Assembly: GCF_003364295.1 (NCBI RefSeq)
Contig: NZ_NXLO01000001.1
Coordinates: forward strand, 372,001 to 436,000
Direction: 5' to 3'
Length of the DNA stretch: 64,000 nt
DNA from: Helicobacter sp. MIT 99-5507
GTDB lineage: Bacteria; Campylobacterota; Campylobacteria; Campylobacterales; Helicobacteraceae
The notes under the pieces: model-generated
Seen by the model: only the letters and a program-made list of their open reading frames with translations
Told to the model about the DNA's origin: nothing
The model's database searches: none
Position numbers and translations under genes: made by a program
Shown here: piece by piece, positions 46,221-54,863 of the stretch
Layout: every line of letters starts with the position of its first letter
How positions within the stretch are numbered: the first letter of the stretch is position 1

Positions 46221-47517
46221 ATGAATATTACAATAGTAGGAAGCGGATATGTAGGGCTTGTAGCAGGTGCTTGCTTAAGTGATATAGGACATAAAGTCAT
46301 ATTACTAGATAATGATGAAGTAAAAATTAATGCTATTAGGGGGGGGGCAGATACCAATATATGAGCCTGGTCTAAAAGAATTAATACAAAAAAATAAAGA
46401 AAATATTACTTTTAGCACAGATTTTAAAAAAGCATATAGAGATTCTAGTATTATTTTTATTGCAGTTGGGACACCTCAACAAGATAATGGCGATGCAAAT
46501 ATGGACTTTGTAAAAGCTGTTGCAAAAGATATAGGAAGCAGTATACAAGATTATAAAATCATTGTAAATAAATCTACAATGCCTGTTGGTAGCACAAAAC
46601 TCGTTGAAAATATCATAAAAGAAAATCTAAGAGATAAAAATATTAAATTTGATGTCATATCAAATCCAGAATTTCTAAAAGAAGGTTCGGCTATAAAAGA
46701 TTTTATGTCTCCAGATAGAATCATAATTGGTGGTGTAAAAAAATCTGCTATAGATTCTATTAAAAGCGTATATGCTCCATTATTTGCAAGAAATAATAGA
46801 ATAATTACTATGAGTGCAGAATCTGCTGAAATGACAAAATATGTTTCAAATGCGATACTTGCTACAAAAATCAGCTTTATAAATGAAATGAGTCAAATTG
46901 CAGAGAAAGTTGGTGCAAATATCAATGATGTAAGAATTGGAGTAGGTGCAGATTCTAGAGTGGGATATAGCTTTATATATCCAAGTTGTGGATATGGTGG
47001 AAGCTGTTTCCCAAAAGATATAAAAGCACTAAGATTTATAGCAAAAAAATACAATATTGAGACAAAAATACTAGATGCAATAGAGCTAGTAAATGAAAAT
47101 CAAAAAAATATATTAGTAGATAAGATATTAAATAGATTTAAAGATTTAAAAAATATGACTTTTTGCATATGGGGACTTAGCTTTAAGCCAGAAACAGATG
47201 ATATTAGAGAATCTCCTAGTATAAATATCATCTCAAAACTTCTTTCTTATGGTGCTTTTGTGCAGTGTTATGATCCAGAGGCTATGGATAATATGAAAAA
47301 TATATTTCCAAATATTAAATATTTTAATAATAAATATGATGCACTAAATAATGCTAATGCACTTATCATAATAACTGAATGGAATGAATTTAAAAATCCA
47401 GATTTTAAAAAAATACAAAAGCAAACTAATATCATTTTTGATGGAAGAAATATATTTCATAATATAAATATGAATGATTTTGAATATTACTACATAGGTG
47501 GAGATAATCTAAAATAA
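46221..47517 (+). CDS. ugd: UDP-glucose 6-dehydrogenase, phase-variable, currently OFF
   Basis: From ATG 46221 (AAGGAATTTT before it) the frame reads ITIVGSGYVGLVAGACLSDI, the NAD-binding site, then meets a G9 run and stops at TGA after about 46 codons. With G8 (or G11) it joins QIPIYEPGLKELI and the rest: AVGTPQQDNGDANM, NPEFLKEGSAIKDF and the catalytic-Cys motif GYGGSCFPKDIKAL. That makes a normal 431-residue enzyme that oxidises UDP-glucose to UDP-glucuronate. At G9 a restart at ATG 46330 would lack the NAD-binding site. The enzyme is therefore probably absent in this cell line. Confidence 0.93.
46339..46347 (+). repeat. G9 run in ugd, out of frame
   Basis: G8 or G11 restores the reading frame; G9 gives TGA eight codons after AGG. 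Confidence 0.93.
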
Positions 47518-47532
47518 TAAATTTTTATGTGT

Positions 47533-47538
47533 TATAAT
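47533..47538 (+). promoter_or_regulatory. -10 box before the last glycosyltransferase
   Basis: TATAAT 35 bases before ATG 47573. The ribosome site AGGAT lies eight bases before that ATG. Confidence 0.5.
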
Positions 47539-47572
47539 TGTGCAAAATTAGAAAATTTATAGGATATTTTTT

Positions 47573-48538
47573 ATGGCTAATTTAGCACCAGTTTTAATCA
47601 CAGTATATGATAGATTAGATTGTTTGCAAAATGCGATTAATTATCTAAGTAGGGGGGGGCAGCTAGCAAAGGAGACAAATCTATATATAGTATCAGATAA
47701 TGCTTATAAAGAAGAACATAAAGAAATAATAAAACAAGTAAGAGAATATATCACTAGCTTAAAAGACAAGGGCTATTTTAAAAGTGTTGAGGGAATCTTT
47801 TGGGAACAAAATAAAGGTAGTTTTGATTCTATAAATGATGCTATAAGATATATTTTTAAAAAATATGACAAACTTATTGTTTTTGAAGATGATATTTTGG
47901 TATCTAATAAATTTTTAGAATACATGAATAATGCTCTAGACTTTTATAAAGATGATAAAAGGATCATGTCTATTGCATCACATACTCATTATAAAAAAAT
48001 CGCACCCAAAGACTATCCATATGATGTATATATGTTACAGATGTATTCTCCTTGGGGAGTTGGAATCTGGAAAGATAGATTTGAGAGTATAGATTTTGAG
48101 ATAAATGATATACAAGATTTTTTAAATGATAAAAAAGAAGTAGAAAGATTTAATTCTATTTCAAGGCACATGCTTGCAATCCTAGAGGATATGCTAAAAA
48201 AGGGTAAAAAATATGGAGATGTTATCATCTGCTACAATATGTTTAAAAAAGATAAATACACAATCTATCCTATAAAACCACTATCTGTAAATAGAGGACA
48301 TGATGGTAGAGGTGAGCATTGTGGCACTGATAGATTATGGCAAAATCAAGAATTGGTAAATGATTTTCTACCAAAATTAATAAAAGATATAAATCTAGAT
48401 TCTAGAATCACAAAAAATACATATAAGGCATTTTATTCATATAAAAGAGATATCATAGAAAAAGGACTGCATAAACTTGGTATCTATAAACCTGTAAGAT
48501 TTGTTTATAAAAAAATAAAAAATGTATTTGTAAGCTAA
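47573..48538 (+). CDS. GT-A-type glycosyltransferase, phase-variable, in frame
   Basis: A 321-residue transferase related to those at 39223 and 40194: LAPVLITVYDRLDCLQNAI, LYIVSDNAYKEEH, LIVFEDDILVSNKFLEYMN (acidic motif ~residue 107) and SPWGVGIWKDRF. A G8 run encodes SRGGQLAKE near residue 30 and is in frame now; a slip would abolish it. It is the last gene of the glycan locus and has its own -10 box. Confidence 0.85.
   Translation: MANLAPVLITVYDRLDCLQNAINYLSRGGQLAKETNLYIVSDNAYKEEHKEIIKQVREYITSLKDKGYFKSVEGIFWEQNKGSFDSINDAIRYIFKKYDKLIVFEDDILVSNKFLEYMNNALDFYKDDKRIMSIASHTHYKKIAPKDYPYDVYMLQMYSPWGVGIWKDRFESIDFEINDIQDFLNDKKEVERFNSISRHMLAILEDMLKKGKKYGDVIICYNMFKKDKYTIYPIKPLSVNRGHDGRGEHCGTDRLWQNQELVNDFLPKLIKDINLDSRITKNTYKAFYSYKRDIIEKGLHKLGIYKPVRFVYKKIKNVFVS
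47652..47659 (+). repeat. G8 run near the start of a glycosyltransferase gene, in frame
   Basis: Encodes RGG about 27 codons into the gene, the classic position for on/off switching. Confidence 0.9.
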
Positions 48539-48722
48539 TGCTTTCTTAAACAAAGCTAATATATTGTGAGTTTGCAAGTCTAGCACTTCCCTACTACAGC
48601 TAAGCCCATCAACTCTACAATACAATTTTAAAAGACTTGCTTCTTGTGTATGATTTATTTGGCTTAAGAAAGATAAGGTTTTAAAAGGCACAAAGCATAA
48701 GTTAAGCAATAATAAAGTTTGT

Positions 48723-48728
48723 TATAAT
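48723..48728 (+). promoter_or_regulatory. -10 box in the 48.5-48.8 kb gap
   Basis: TATAAT 33 bases before the ATG at 48761. The rest of the 48539-48760 gap holds no gene I can support. Confidence 0.45.
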
Positions 48729-48760
48729 TACACACTTTTTAAGTTTGAATGGTTAATTAA

Positions 48761-48826
48761 ATGAAAAAGATTATATTGTCTATATTGTGCGTTTTGGGCT
48801 TTTTACATCTAAACGCGATAGATTTA
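48761..48826 (+). pseudogene. Signal-peptide remnant of an exported protein
   Basis: ATG 48761 opens MKKIILSILCVLGFLHLNAI, a typical lipid-free Sec signal peptide with a possible A-I-D cleavage region. It then runs out of any sensible sequence and overlaps the start of the hydrolase gene in another frame. The mature protein is missing. It probably marks a deletion junction. Confidence 0.5.
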
Positions 48827-48840
48827 AAAAGGAGCAAAAT

Positions 48841-49401
48841 ATGCAAAAAGTTTATATCATTCATGGCTATGATGCACACCCACAGAAACATTGGTTTGTA
48901 TGGCTAAAAAATGAACTTGAAAAAGATAATAATGTAAGTGTAGATATTTTGAACCTACCAAATGCAAACAATCCTACACTAGAATCTTGGATAAATGCTT
49001 TGAGTGATCAAATTAATAAAATAGATGAAAATACATTTTTTATTGGGCATTCTTTGGGTTGTATTACAACTTTACGCTATTTAGAGGGACTAGATTCTAA
49101 AAAAGTCGGTGGAGTGCTTCTTGTAAGCGGCTTTGATAAACCTTTGAGTATTTTACCTAGCCTTGATCCTTTTGTAAAAGAGCCTTTAGATTACAAAAAA
49201 CTTCAAAAAAATATCAAACAAAAAATCGTGCTTAGTGCTAAAGATGATGAAATCGTGCCAACAGAACTTAGCAAAGAGCTTGCAAAAAATCTAGGTGCAG
49301 AATTTATACAGGCTAAACAAGGTGGGCATTTTATGGAAACTGATGGATTTAAAACTTTTCCACTAGCACTAGAAAATATGCAAAAAATGCTAGAGAAGTA
49401 G
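48841..49401 (+). CDS. RBBP9/YdeN-family serine hydrolase
   Basis: A 186-residue alpha/beta hydrolase. YIIHGYDAHPQKHWFVWL at the N-terminus, nucleophile motif FIGHSLGCITTL (Ser near residue 72), AKDDEIVP carrying the acid, and GGHFMETDG with the His complete the triad as in the RBBP9/YdeN family. ATG 48841 has AAAAAGGAGC before it, a better start than the longer frame at 48787. Substrate unknown; it is outside the glycan operon and has no G-run. Confidence 0.85.
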   Translation: MQKVYIIHGYDAHPQKHWFVWLKNELEKDNNVSVDILNLPNANNPTLESWINALSDQINKIDENTFFIGHSLGCITTLRYLEGLDSKKVGGVLLVSGFDKPLSILPSLDPFVKEPLDYKKLQKNIKQKIVLSAKDDEIVPTELSKELAKNLGAEFIQAKQGGHFMETDGFKTFPLALENMQKMLEK

Positions 49402-49474
49402 CCTAATTTTAGCTTAATTAAGCTAGATTCTGCAATAGAATCTAAAATCTCATCTTATATCTTATATAAACATT

Positions 49475-49696
49475 CTAAAACTCCTCTTTTTTTGACAGAC
49501 ACAAAACCTCATGCTGTATAATTGCATTTTTAAAACAACTTTTTACACAAGGAGAATAGATGTAATCAACAAAAAACCAGCCTGTAAAAGGACAAACAGC
49601 ATAGCCAACTGCACCTCCTGCACTTCCCCCAAGTAGTCCGCCCCCAAATACTGCTCCACCTGATATAGTAGCCTTAGGTTTATTTTCACAGCTCAT
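49475..49696 (-). CDS. Small glycine-zipper protein
   Basis: A 73-residue protein with the glycine-rich, membrane-inserting pattern SGGAVFGGGLLGGSAGGAVG and five cysteines in all. I do not recognise the family. It overlaps the upstream gene by 11 bases, so the two are cotranscribed. Composition resembles the neighbouring accessory genes. Confidence 0.5.
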   Translation of the reverse strand: MSCENKPKATISGGAVFGGGLLGGSAGGAVGYAVCPFTGWFFVDYIYSPCVKSCFKNAIIQHEVLCLSKKEEF

Positions 49697-50192
49697 TTGT
49701 CCTCTCCAAAATCTTTTGCATTTTTGGCTGATTATTATATTTTTCTTGCAAGATTTTGTAATCTTGCGAAAGTGGCTTACAATATTGTTCTAATTTTTGG
49801 CTAAGCTCTTTTTCTCTCGCCTCATTATATCTATATTCACCGCGAAAATAGTTGCAAGCGCAAGCATTTTGTATATATGTTTGTAAATCTTGTGGATAAA
49901 GCATTTTAGATTCTATAATGCTTGCTACATTTGTATCTATTTGCTTTAAAGATATGTAATAGCTTCTGTAAATGCAAATTCTCTCCCCATTATCAAAAGC
50001 CTCTAGGCTGATTTTTACCTCTTTTGTATTTTCCCACTGCACCTTCAAAGTTTTATATCCATAGATTTCACTTTCCTCATCATCAAATGTTTGTGTGATA
50101 TTTTTCATAGCCTCAATATCTTGTGGGAGGTAATAGCCCTCTGAAAAACTATTTTTCATTTGTTTGTAAGCTTTTGTGATATTTGTATCCAT
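49686..50192 (-). CDS. Hypothetical protein
   Basis: A 168-residue hydrophilic protein from ATG 50192 (MDTNITKAYKQMKNSF). A longer frame reaches 50246 but would overlap the divergent metallophosphoesterase start. There is no signal peptide or known domain; it has a CACNYF cluster and a coiled-coil-prone C-terminus. The N-terminus may have been lost where the metallophosphoesterase joins. Function unknown. Confidence 0.5.
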   Translation of the reverse strand: MDTNITKAYKQMKNSFSEGYYLPQDIEAMKNITQTFDDEESEIYGYKTLKVQWENTKEVKISLEAFDNGERICIYRSYYISLKQIDTNVASIIESKMLYPQDLQTYIQNACACNYFRGEYRYNEAREKELSQKLEQYCKPLSQDYKILQEKYNNQPKMQKILERTNEL

Positions 50193-50223
50193 AAAAGTCT
50201 CTACAGCATTTAAAGGGGTGCGT

Positions 50224-51158
50224 ATGAAAAAAATCATTGTCTGCATAGCCGTTGTTATCGTTGCTATAGGACTATACGCGCCGATTGTGGAACGATTTTA
50301 TACTCTTGATTTCGGACAAGATTTGGCAAAAAAGCCCGTGCATATTGTGCTTTTAAGCGATATTCATTCTGGCACATTTTATCTTCAAAACCTTCTTGAA
50401 AAGCTGAAAGCAGCCAAAATGCGCGATGAACTCGATGCTATTTTTTTGTTGTGTGATATTGTTGATGATGAAGTACCGATAGATGGGGCTATCAAGCTAT
50501 TAGAATCGCTTAATGCGGAGTTTGCTGATTTGCCGCGTTTTTTTGTAGCGGGGAATCACGAGTTTTGGGGCGATATAGCCGCTATCAAGCAGCTTATGCA
50601 AACGCATGGAGTGCTTGTTTTGGATGCGAATTTGCCCAATGTTTGCGTGCGTATCAATAAGTGGAATCTGCGCATTGTTGGAGTTGACGACCCTGTGAAA
50701 ATGGGCGTAAAAAATGGAAAAATCAGCTTGAAAAATCGCTAACCAAGCAAAAATGTAATGACAAAATAAATCCAAAAATCCGCTGGCTTGCGCCTATAAT
50801 CGTGGATTCTGCGGCAATAGAGCGAACATTATTGCTTACTCATCACCCAGAATTTGTTGATGAATTTGCGAGGCTTCCTGTTGATGTCGTGTTTGCTGGG
50901 CATACACATGGCGGGCAGGTGCGCATTCCATATCTTTTAAATGGCTTATATGCCCATAATCAAGGGGTTTTCCTGCCTTTTGCTGGCGGAATCTATGAGC
51001 TTATGCCAAATATCGTGCTAAAAGATACATCAATTACGCATAATCCCGTGCATTTAGGCAATCTATCGACTTCAACAACGCGCTATCTTGTTGTATCGTG
51101 CGGAATAAGCCTTAATTGGCTGCTGCCGCACATTTTTAATCCACCTGAAATTGTATGA
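50224..51158 (+). pseudogene. Membrane-anchored metallophosphoesterase, frameshifted
   Basis: A YkuE/YaeI-type calcineurin-like phosphoesterase. It has an N-terminal hydrophobic anchor (IIVCIAVVIVAIGLYAP), LLSDIHSGTFY, CDIVDDEVP, AGNHEFWGD, then in a second frame LLTHHPEFVDEF and FAGHTHGGQVRIP. A one-base loss in the A-rich stretch near 50705-50735 separates the frames; adding one base makes the span a multiple of three. Both halves keep metal-ligand motifs. GC content and codon choice exceed those of the glycan genes, suggesting transfer. It could also be a sequence error. Confidence 0.8.
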
Positions 51159-51176
51159 GTGAACTTGCATTAAACT

Positions 51177-51617
51177 TTAACTATTCTTTTCATATAGCCC
51201 TTTTTCAACCTCAATATAAAAAGCAGCAATGGCATTATAAGCCTTGTCCCAAGCCTCTAATATATCAGGAGTTGCGGCATCTTTTAGCACAGTTGTAAGG
51301 GCTTTTAATAAACATTCACCAACAATTGGATAATGCTTAGGTTTTACATTTAGCTTAACATGAACATTACCAATATTTGTTATTTGTTTGCGAATAGCTT
51401 CAAGATTCTCAATATTCTCTGCTGCATTGAGAATTGCAAGTGCCAATGCCTTTGGTTGCTTGCCATTTTTTTGCTTTTCCATGTCAAACATACCTTTAAC
51501 ACTTGGATAACGTTCAAACATATCCGCATAAAATGCCTTTGTAATTTCCTCTCCCCTCGCCCTAAGAATCGGCACGGTAGATTTCACAATCTCAATTGTT
51601 TTGTTGTCAAGTTGCAT
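51177..51617 (-). CDS. cgb: Single-domain globin (Cgb type)
   Basis: A 146-residue bacterial haemoglobin of the Vgb/Cgb type. It shows STVPILRARGEEITKAFYAD with Phe and Tyr of the distal pocket, then NVHVKLNVKPKHYPIVGECLL carrying the proximal His. In Campylobacter the homologue detoxifies nitric oxide under NssR control. ATG 51617 is preferred over the longer frame to 51680 because AAAGGAAC lies just before it. It ends 18 bases from the convergent metallophosphoesterase. Confidence 0.88.
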   Translation of the reverse strand: MQLDNKTIEIVKSTVPILRARGEEITKAFYADMFERYPSVKGMFDMEKQKNGKQPKALALAILNAAENIENLEAIRKQITNIGNVHVKLNVKPKHYPIVGECLLKALTTVLKDAATPDILEAWDKAYNAIAAFYIEVEKGLYEKNS

Positions 51618-51739
51618 ATTGTTCCTTTGTAAAAAAATGAATGTGATTGTAATAAAACACGGGCTATCTGTCATTAACATTAGTTAAGTAATTGAGATTC
51701 TGTGGCTATGTGCCGCAGGCAACCTTAGACAAGGATAAC

Positions 51740-52290
51740 CAAAGTATGTTGTCGTCATTATGGCATCTTCGTGGATTCTTAGAGTCATTGCGAGCATAAC
51801 GAAGTGCAGCGTTGCAATCTATGTTTTATGGATTACTTCCAAACGTTGCAATGACTAAGGAATCTGTGAATTGCTTTATGCCTAATAAGACGTTATTATC
51901 TTTGCACGTCTTTACCTTTTTTGTCATTCTAAAGAAGTGAAACGACTGAATAATCTTTGTTTGTGTTATTTAGATTCTATAAAATTATCTAATAATTTTT
52001 AGTAAAATTTTCACGTTTGTTTATAGATTGCTTCGCCTATCGGCTCGCAATGACGCTTAAAAAAGATTCTTCGGCTTACGCCCAAGACATGACAAGGCAA
52101 TTTAGATTCTGTAAAGATGTTTCGCTTCACTTCGTTTCGCTCAATATGACAAAAAAGGTGAGTTCGCACATTGCACTAGCATTACACACCTGCACTTACA
52201 AACATGAATATTTATAGAATCTAATTTCCCTTGTCATTGTAAACCTGCAAAGCAGGTGAAGAATCTTTACAAACAGATTTTTAAAAGCAG
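51740..52290. repeat. Cluster of decayed intergenic repeats
   Basis: The ~700-base gap between the globin and the BspA-like gene carries several degenerate copies, in both orientations, of a unit built on 'GTCATTGCGAGC ... GCGAAGCAATCT' (for example 51784-51820, 51844-51856, 52026-52055, 52095-52155, 52235-52275). No gene is supported here; a 66-codon frame at 52017 is made of repeat sequence. Similar dispersed units are common between genes in enterohepatic helicobacters, as far as I recall. Confidence 0.6.
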
Positions 52291-52325
52291 CTTTTGAAGT
52301 ATAATGCCAAGACTAAATTGGAACA

Positions 52326-52745
52326 ATGGTGTTTAGCTTAAATATTTGTTTAGCAAATACAAATCCTTTGACTGACAAATCAAAGCATATTTACCACCCA
52401 CAAAATCGTGATGAATTAGTGCAACTTTTAAGAGATGAAAATATAAAGCTAGATTCTATTGATACAAGCAAAATCACCGATATGAGCTTTTTGTTTGCTA
52501 ATATGTTTGACTACTGGTGTGATGAATTTGCACCACATATGCAAACTTGTAAAAATACCGCTGGCAAGCGAAAAGATTTTAGTGGGATTGAGACTTGGGA
52601 TGTGAGTAATGCAACAGATATGGACTCTATGTTTTATCATGCAAAATCTTTTAAACAAAATCTAGATTCTTGGAAAGTAAATAAAAATGCAAACATAAAC
52701 TATATGTTTTACAACTCATCCATAGAATCTAACCCGCCGAAGTGA
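52326..52745 (+). CDS. BspA-like DUF285 repeat protein, short
   Basis: A 139-residue protein with DUF285/BspA-type repeats: SIDTSKITDMSFLFANMF, KDFSGIETWDVSNATDMDSMFYHA and SFKQNLDSWKVNKNANINYMF. The hydrophobic start VFSLNICLANTN may be an export signal lacking the usual basic residues. Members are often surface-exposed and much longer with many repeats, so this copy is short. It lies after the repeat cluster. GGAAC is the possible ribosome site. Confidence 0.75.
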   Translation: MVFSLNICLANTNPLTDKSKHIYHPQNRDELVQLLRDENIKLDSIDTSKITDMSFLFANMFDYWCDEFAPHMQTCKNTAGKRKDFSGIETWDVSNATDMDSMFYHAKSFKQNLDSWKVNKNANINYMFYNSSIESNPPK

Positions 52746-52871
52746 TATAAGGAATAAAAGCAAAACTGCCAAAAAGCATAACAAAAACACAGTTCAAGAG
52801 TAAATAGATTTTTACAAGCCTTGCCTTAAAACTTTTTTTGAAAAAAATTTACAAATTCTTTGAGTTTGCTC

Positions 52872-52902
52872 TTGACTGAGAGCCGCTCTCATCCTTTATA
52901 AT
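52872..52902 (+). promoter_or_regulatory. Promoter with palindromic operator before the aldo/keto reductase
   Basis: TTGACT (-35) and TATAAT (-10) are 19 bases apart. The spacer holds a 7-1-7 palindrome, TGAGAGCCGCTCTCA, a natural repressor site. A matching arrangement occurs at 54039-54069 with a different palindrome. Confidence 0.55.
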
Positions 52903-52959
52903 TTATTTTTTGTTATTTTGATTAAAAATTAAAATTTACTTAAAATAAAGGAAAAGAGT

Positions 52960-53971
52960 ATGAACTCACAAAATGAAAGTATTTCAAACAACAAAAGAAG
53001 AGAGTGTTTGAAAAACTCAGCTAAACTTGGCATAGCAAGCTTTGGCGTCTTAGGCTTGGCTCACTCGCTTTTTACTGCAGGCTCTAACACAGCTTCAAAT
53101 TTAGCCAATGCTGTGCCTTTTACTACTTTAAATAACGGCGTAAAATGCCTATGGTGGGTTTTAATACCTTTAACATGAAAGATTCAAAAGAAGTGCAAAC
53201 TAGCGTAGATTCTGCCTTAGAAGTGGGATATCGCCACTTTGATACAGCACAAAGATATGGTAGTGAAGAAGGCTTGGAAGCTGGAGTTAGGGCAAGTGGG
53301 ATAAAAAGAGAGGAAATTTTCATCACAACAAAGCTTCTGCCACGCTTTGCAAATAAAAAAGATACGCTAAAAGCATTTGAGGATTCTTTAAAAAGATTGC
53401 AAACTGATTATGTTGATCTTTTTTTTACTGCACTGGCCTGTAAATGATACTTATGCAGCTTGGAGGATAATGAGCAAATTGCAAAAAGAAGGCATGATAA
53501 AAGCCCTTGGAGTGTGTAATTTCACAGCAGATCGCCTTGTGGATTTTGTATCAACAATGAGATAAAGCAGCTATTAATCAAGCTGAGTTTCATCCCTTAT
53601 ATCGACGCACAGCCTTGCAAAAAGCAGGTTAGGAATACAGCGTAAAGCTTGTTTCTTGGTCGAGCTTTGGAAGGGGACGCGAGGGCGTGCTTGATAATGC
53701 TGAACTAGCAAAAATCGCTAAAAAACATAATAAAAGCGTAGCTCAAGTGGTGCTAAGATGGCTTATAGAGCAAGATATCATCGTTATGCCAAAAACGACG
53801 CGAAAAGAAAGAATGGTAGAAAATATCAGCATATTTGACTTTAAGCTTAATGAGAGCGATAAAACAGCCATTGCTAGGCTTGATAAGGGTAAAAGTTTGT
53901 TTTATGATCCTCAAGATACTCAAAGGATAAAGTGGTTTAATAGTAAAGAATATGACATTATCAAGCTTTAG
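52960..53971 (+). pseudogene. Tat-exported aldo/keto reductase, multiply frameshifted
   Basis: The N-terminus has a twin-arginine signal (KRRECLKNSAKLGIASFGVLG). The reductase body appears in successive frames: VDSALEVGYRHFDTAQRYGSEE (catalytic Asp and Tyr), KLLPRFANKKDTL, LHWPVNDTYAAW, INQAEFHPLY, then VAQVVLRWLIEQDIIVMPKT. At least three single-base shifts (A-run near 53143, T8 near 53417, near 53560) and an in-frame TAG near 53630 separate them. Two of the shifts sit in homopolymers. Function is lost unless the shifts are sequence errors. Confidence 0.85.
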
Positions 53972-54038
53972 GGATTAAAAAGCTAGCAAGAAAAAGGGCA
54001 AAAACTCAAAAAAAATTATAAATTCTTTGAATTTGCTC

Positions 54039-54069
54039 TTGATAGACACTAAGTGTCTAGTTTTTTAAT
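54039..54069 (+). promoter_or_regulatory. Promoter-operator or terminator palindrome before the transporter remnant
   Basis: TTGATA and TTTAAT lie 19 bases apart. Between them is an 8-1-8 palindrome, TAGACACTAAGTGTCTA, then T6. The ~30 bases upstream nearly repeat those before 52872. The T-run makes a terminator for the reductase gene equally possible. Confidence 0.5.
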
Positions 54070-54097
54070 TACATAAAAAATAAATAAGAAATAAAAA

Positions 54098-54537
54098 ATG
54101 GTAGCACAAAACTTTTTATATAGGATTCTAAATTTACAAAAGGGCGAGTTTTTCTTGCTTTTATATTCATTTTTATTTATGTTTTTACTCTTTGCAAGTT
54201 ATGGAATTTTACGCCCTATTAGAGATGCTTTGGGTTTAGAAGGTGGAAGTGAGGAGCTAAAATGGCTCTTTTTAGGCACTTTTATAACAACTTTGCTTAG
54301 CTCTTTGCTAGCTATGTGGCTAAGTGGTTTTGTCAAACGTAAGCTTTATATAGATTGTATTTTTGCTTTTTTACGCTAAATTTGCTTTGTTTTTTTGTGG
54401 CTATGCTTAACATTGCTCCTGAAAGTGAGTATTTTGTCTATCTTAGTCGAACTTTTTGCTATCCTAATTTCAAAGATTTTACTTTTAAGAGTATGTATGA
54501 ATATTTGAAACAATGGATTTGTGATTTATCCGGGTAA
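54098..54537 (+). pseudogene. Nucleotide (NTP/NDP) transporter remnant
   Basis: Reads FFLLLYSFLFMFLLFASYGILR, then PIRDALGLEGGSEELKWLFL, the N-terminus of an MFS-like NTP/NDP translocase found in Campylobacterota. A one-base loss in a T-run near 54365 shifts into a second frame, TLNLLCFFVAMLNIAPES and YFVYLSRTF. It then continues into unrelated sequence. About three quarters of the ~420-residue protein is missing. Confidence 0.75.
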
Positions 54538-54599
54538 GTTAAGCGGTGCTAATACTTTTAAAATAGGTAATATAGGTGATTTGTAAGCTCTATGCTTTG

Positions 54600-54850
54600 G
54601 TTTAGGAAGTGGTTTATTTGATAGCTCTATCCTCATTAATTAGCTTTAAAATTCTATCAAACTCATTAAAAATATTGTTACCTTTTTTAAGATTGATTGG
54701 ATATTCTTTATCATCAAAGCAAATCTTTGATTTTATGCTATTTTTATGCAGTAATAGCTATTTAAAATCTTGAAAAATGCTATCTATATCATATTTTATA
54801 CTTTTAAATTCATTTATGCTATGCGATTCAAGAATACTTATCCTTAGAAT
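54600..54850 (-). pseudogene. Unidentified coding remnant
   Basis: On the minus strand the 54538-54863 gap reads SHSINEFKSIKYDIDSIFQDF, a stop, then KICFDDKEYPINLKKGNNIF and NEFDRILKLINEDRA. This looks protein-like but is broken and without a start. It directly follows the methyltransferase gene and may be a lost restriction-modification component. Confidence 0.35.
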
Positions 54851-54863
54851 CTATCACATTTTC

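Noticed and set aside
873-47659. G-runs as assembly artefacts
   Set aside because: Lengths are 8-11, sit only in glycan genes, and alternative lengths restore protein motifs or exact stop/start overlaps. Individual lengths may still be miscalled.
48437-48709. 90-codon minus-strand frame after the last glycosyltransferase
   Set aside because: Overlaps the 3' end of a convincing gene, has no ribosome site or recognisable motif.
52017-52217. 66-codon frame in the repeat cluster
   Set aside because: Made entirely of decayed intergenic repeat units.
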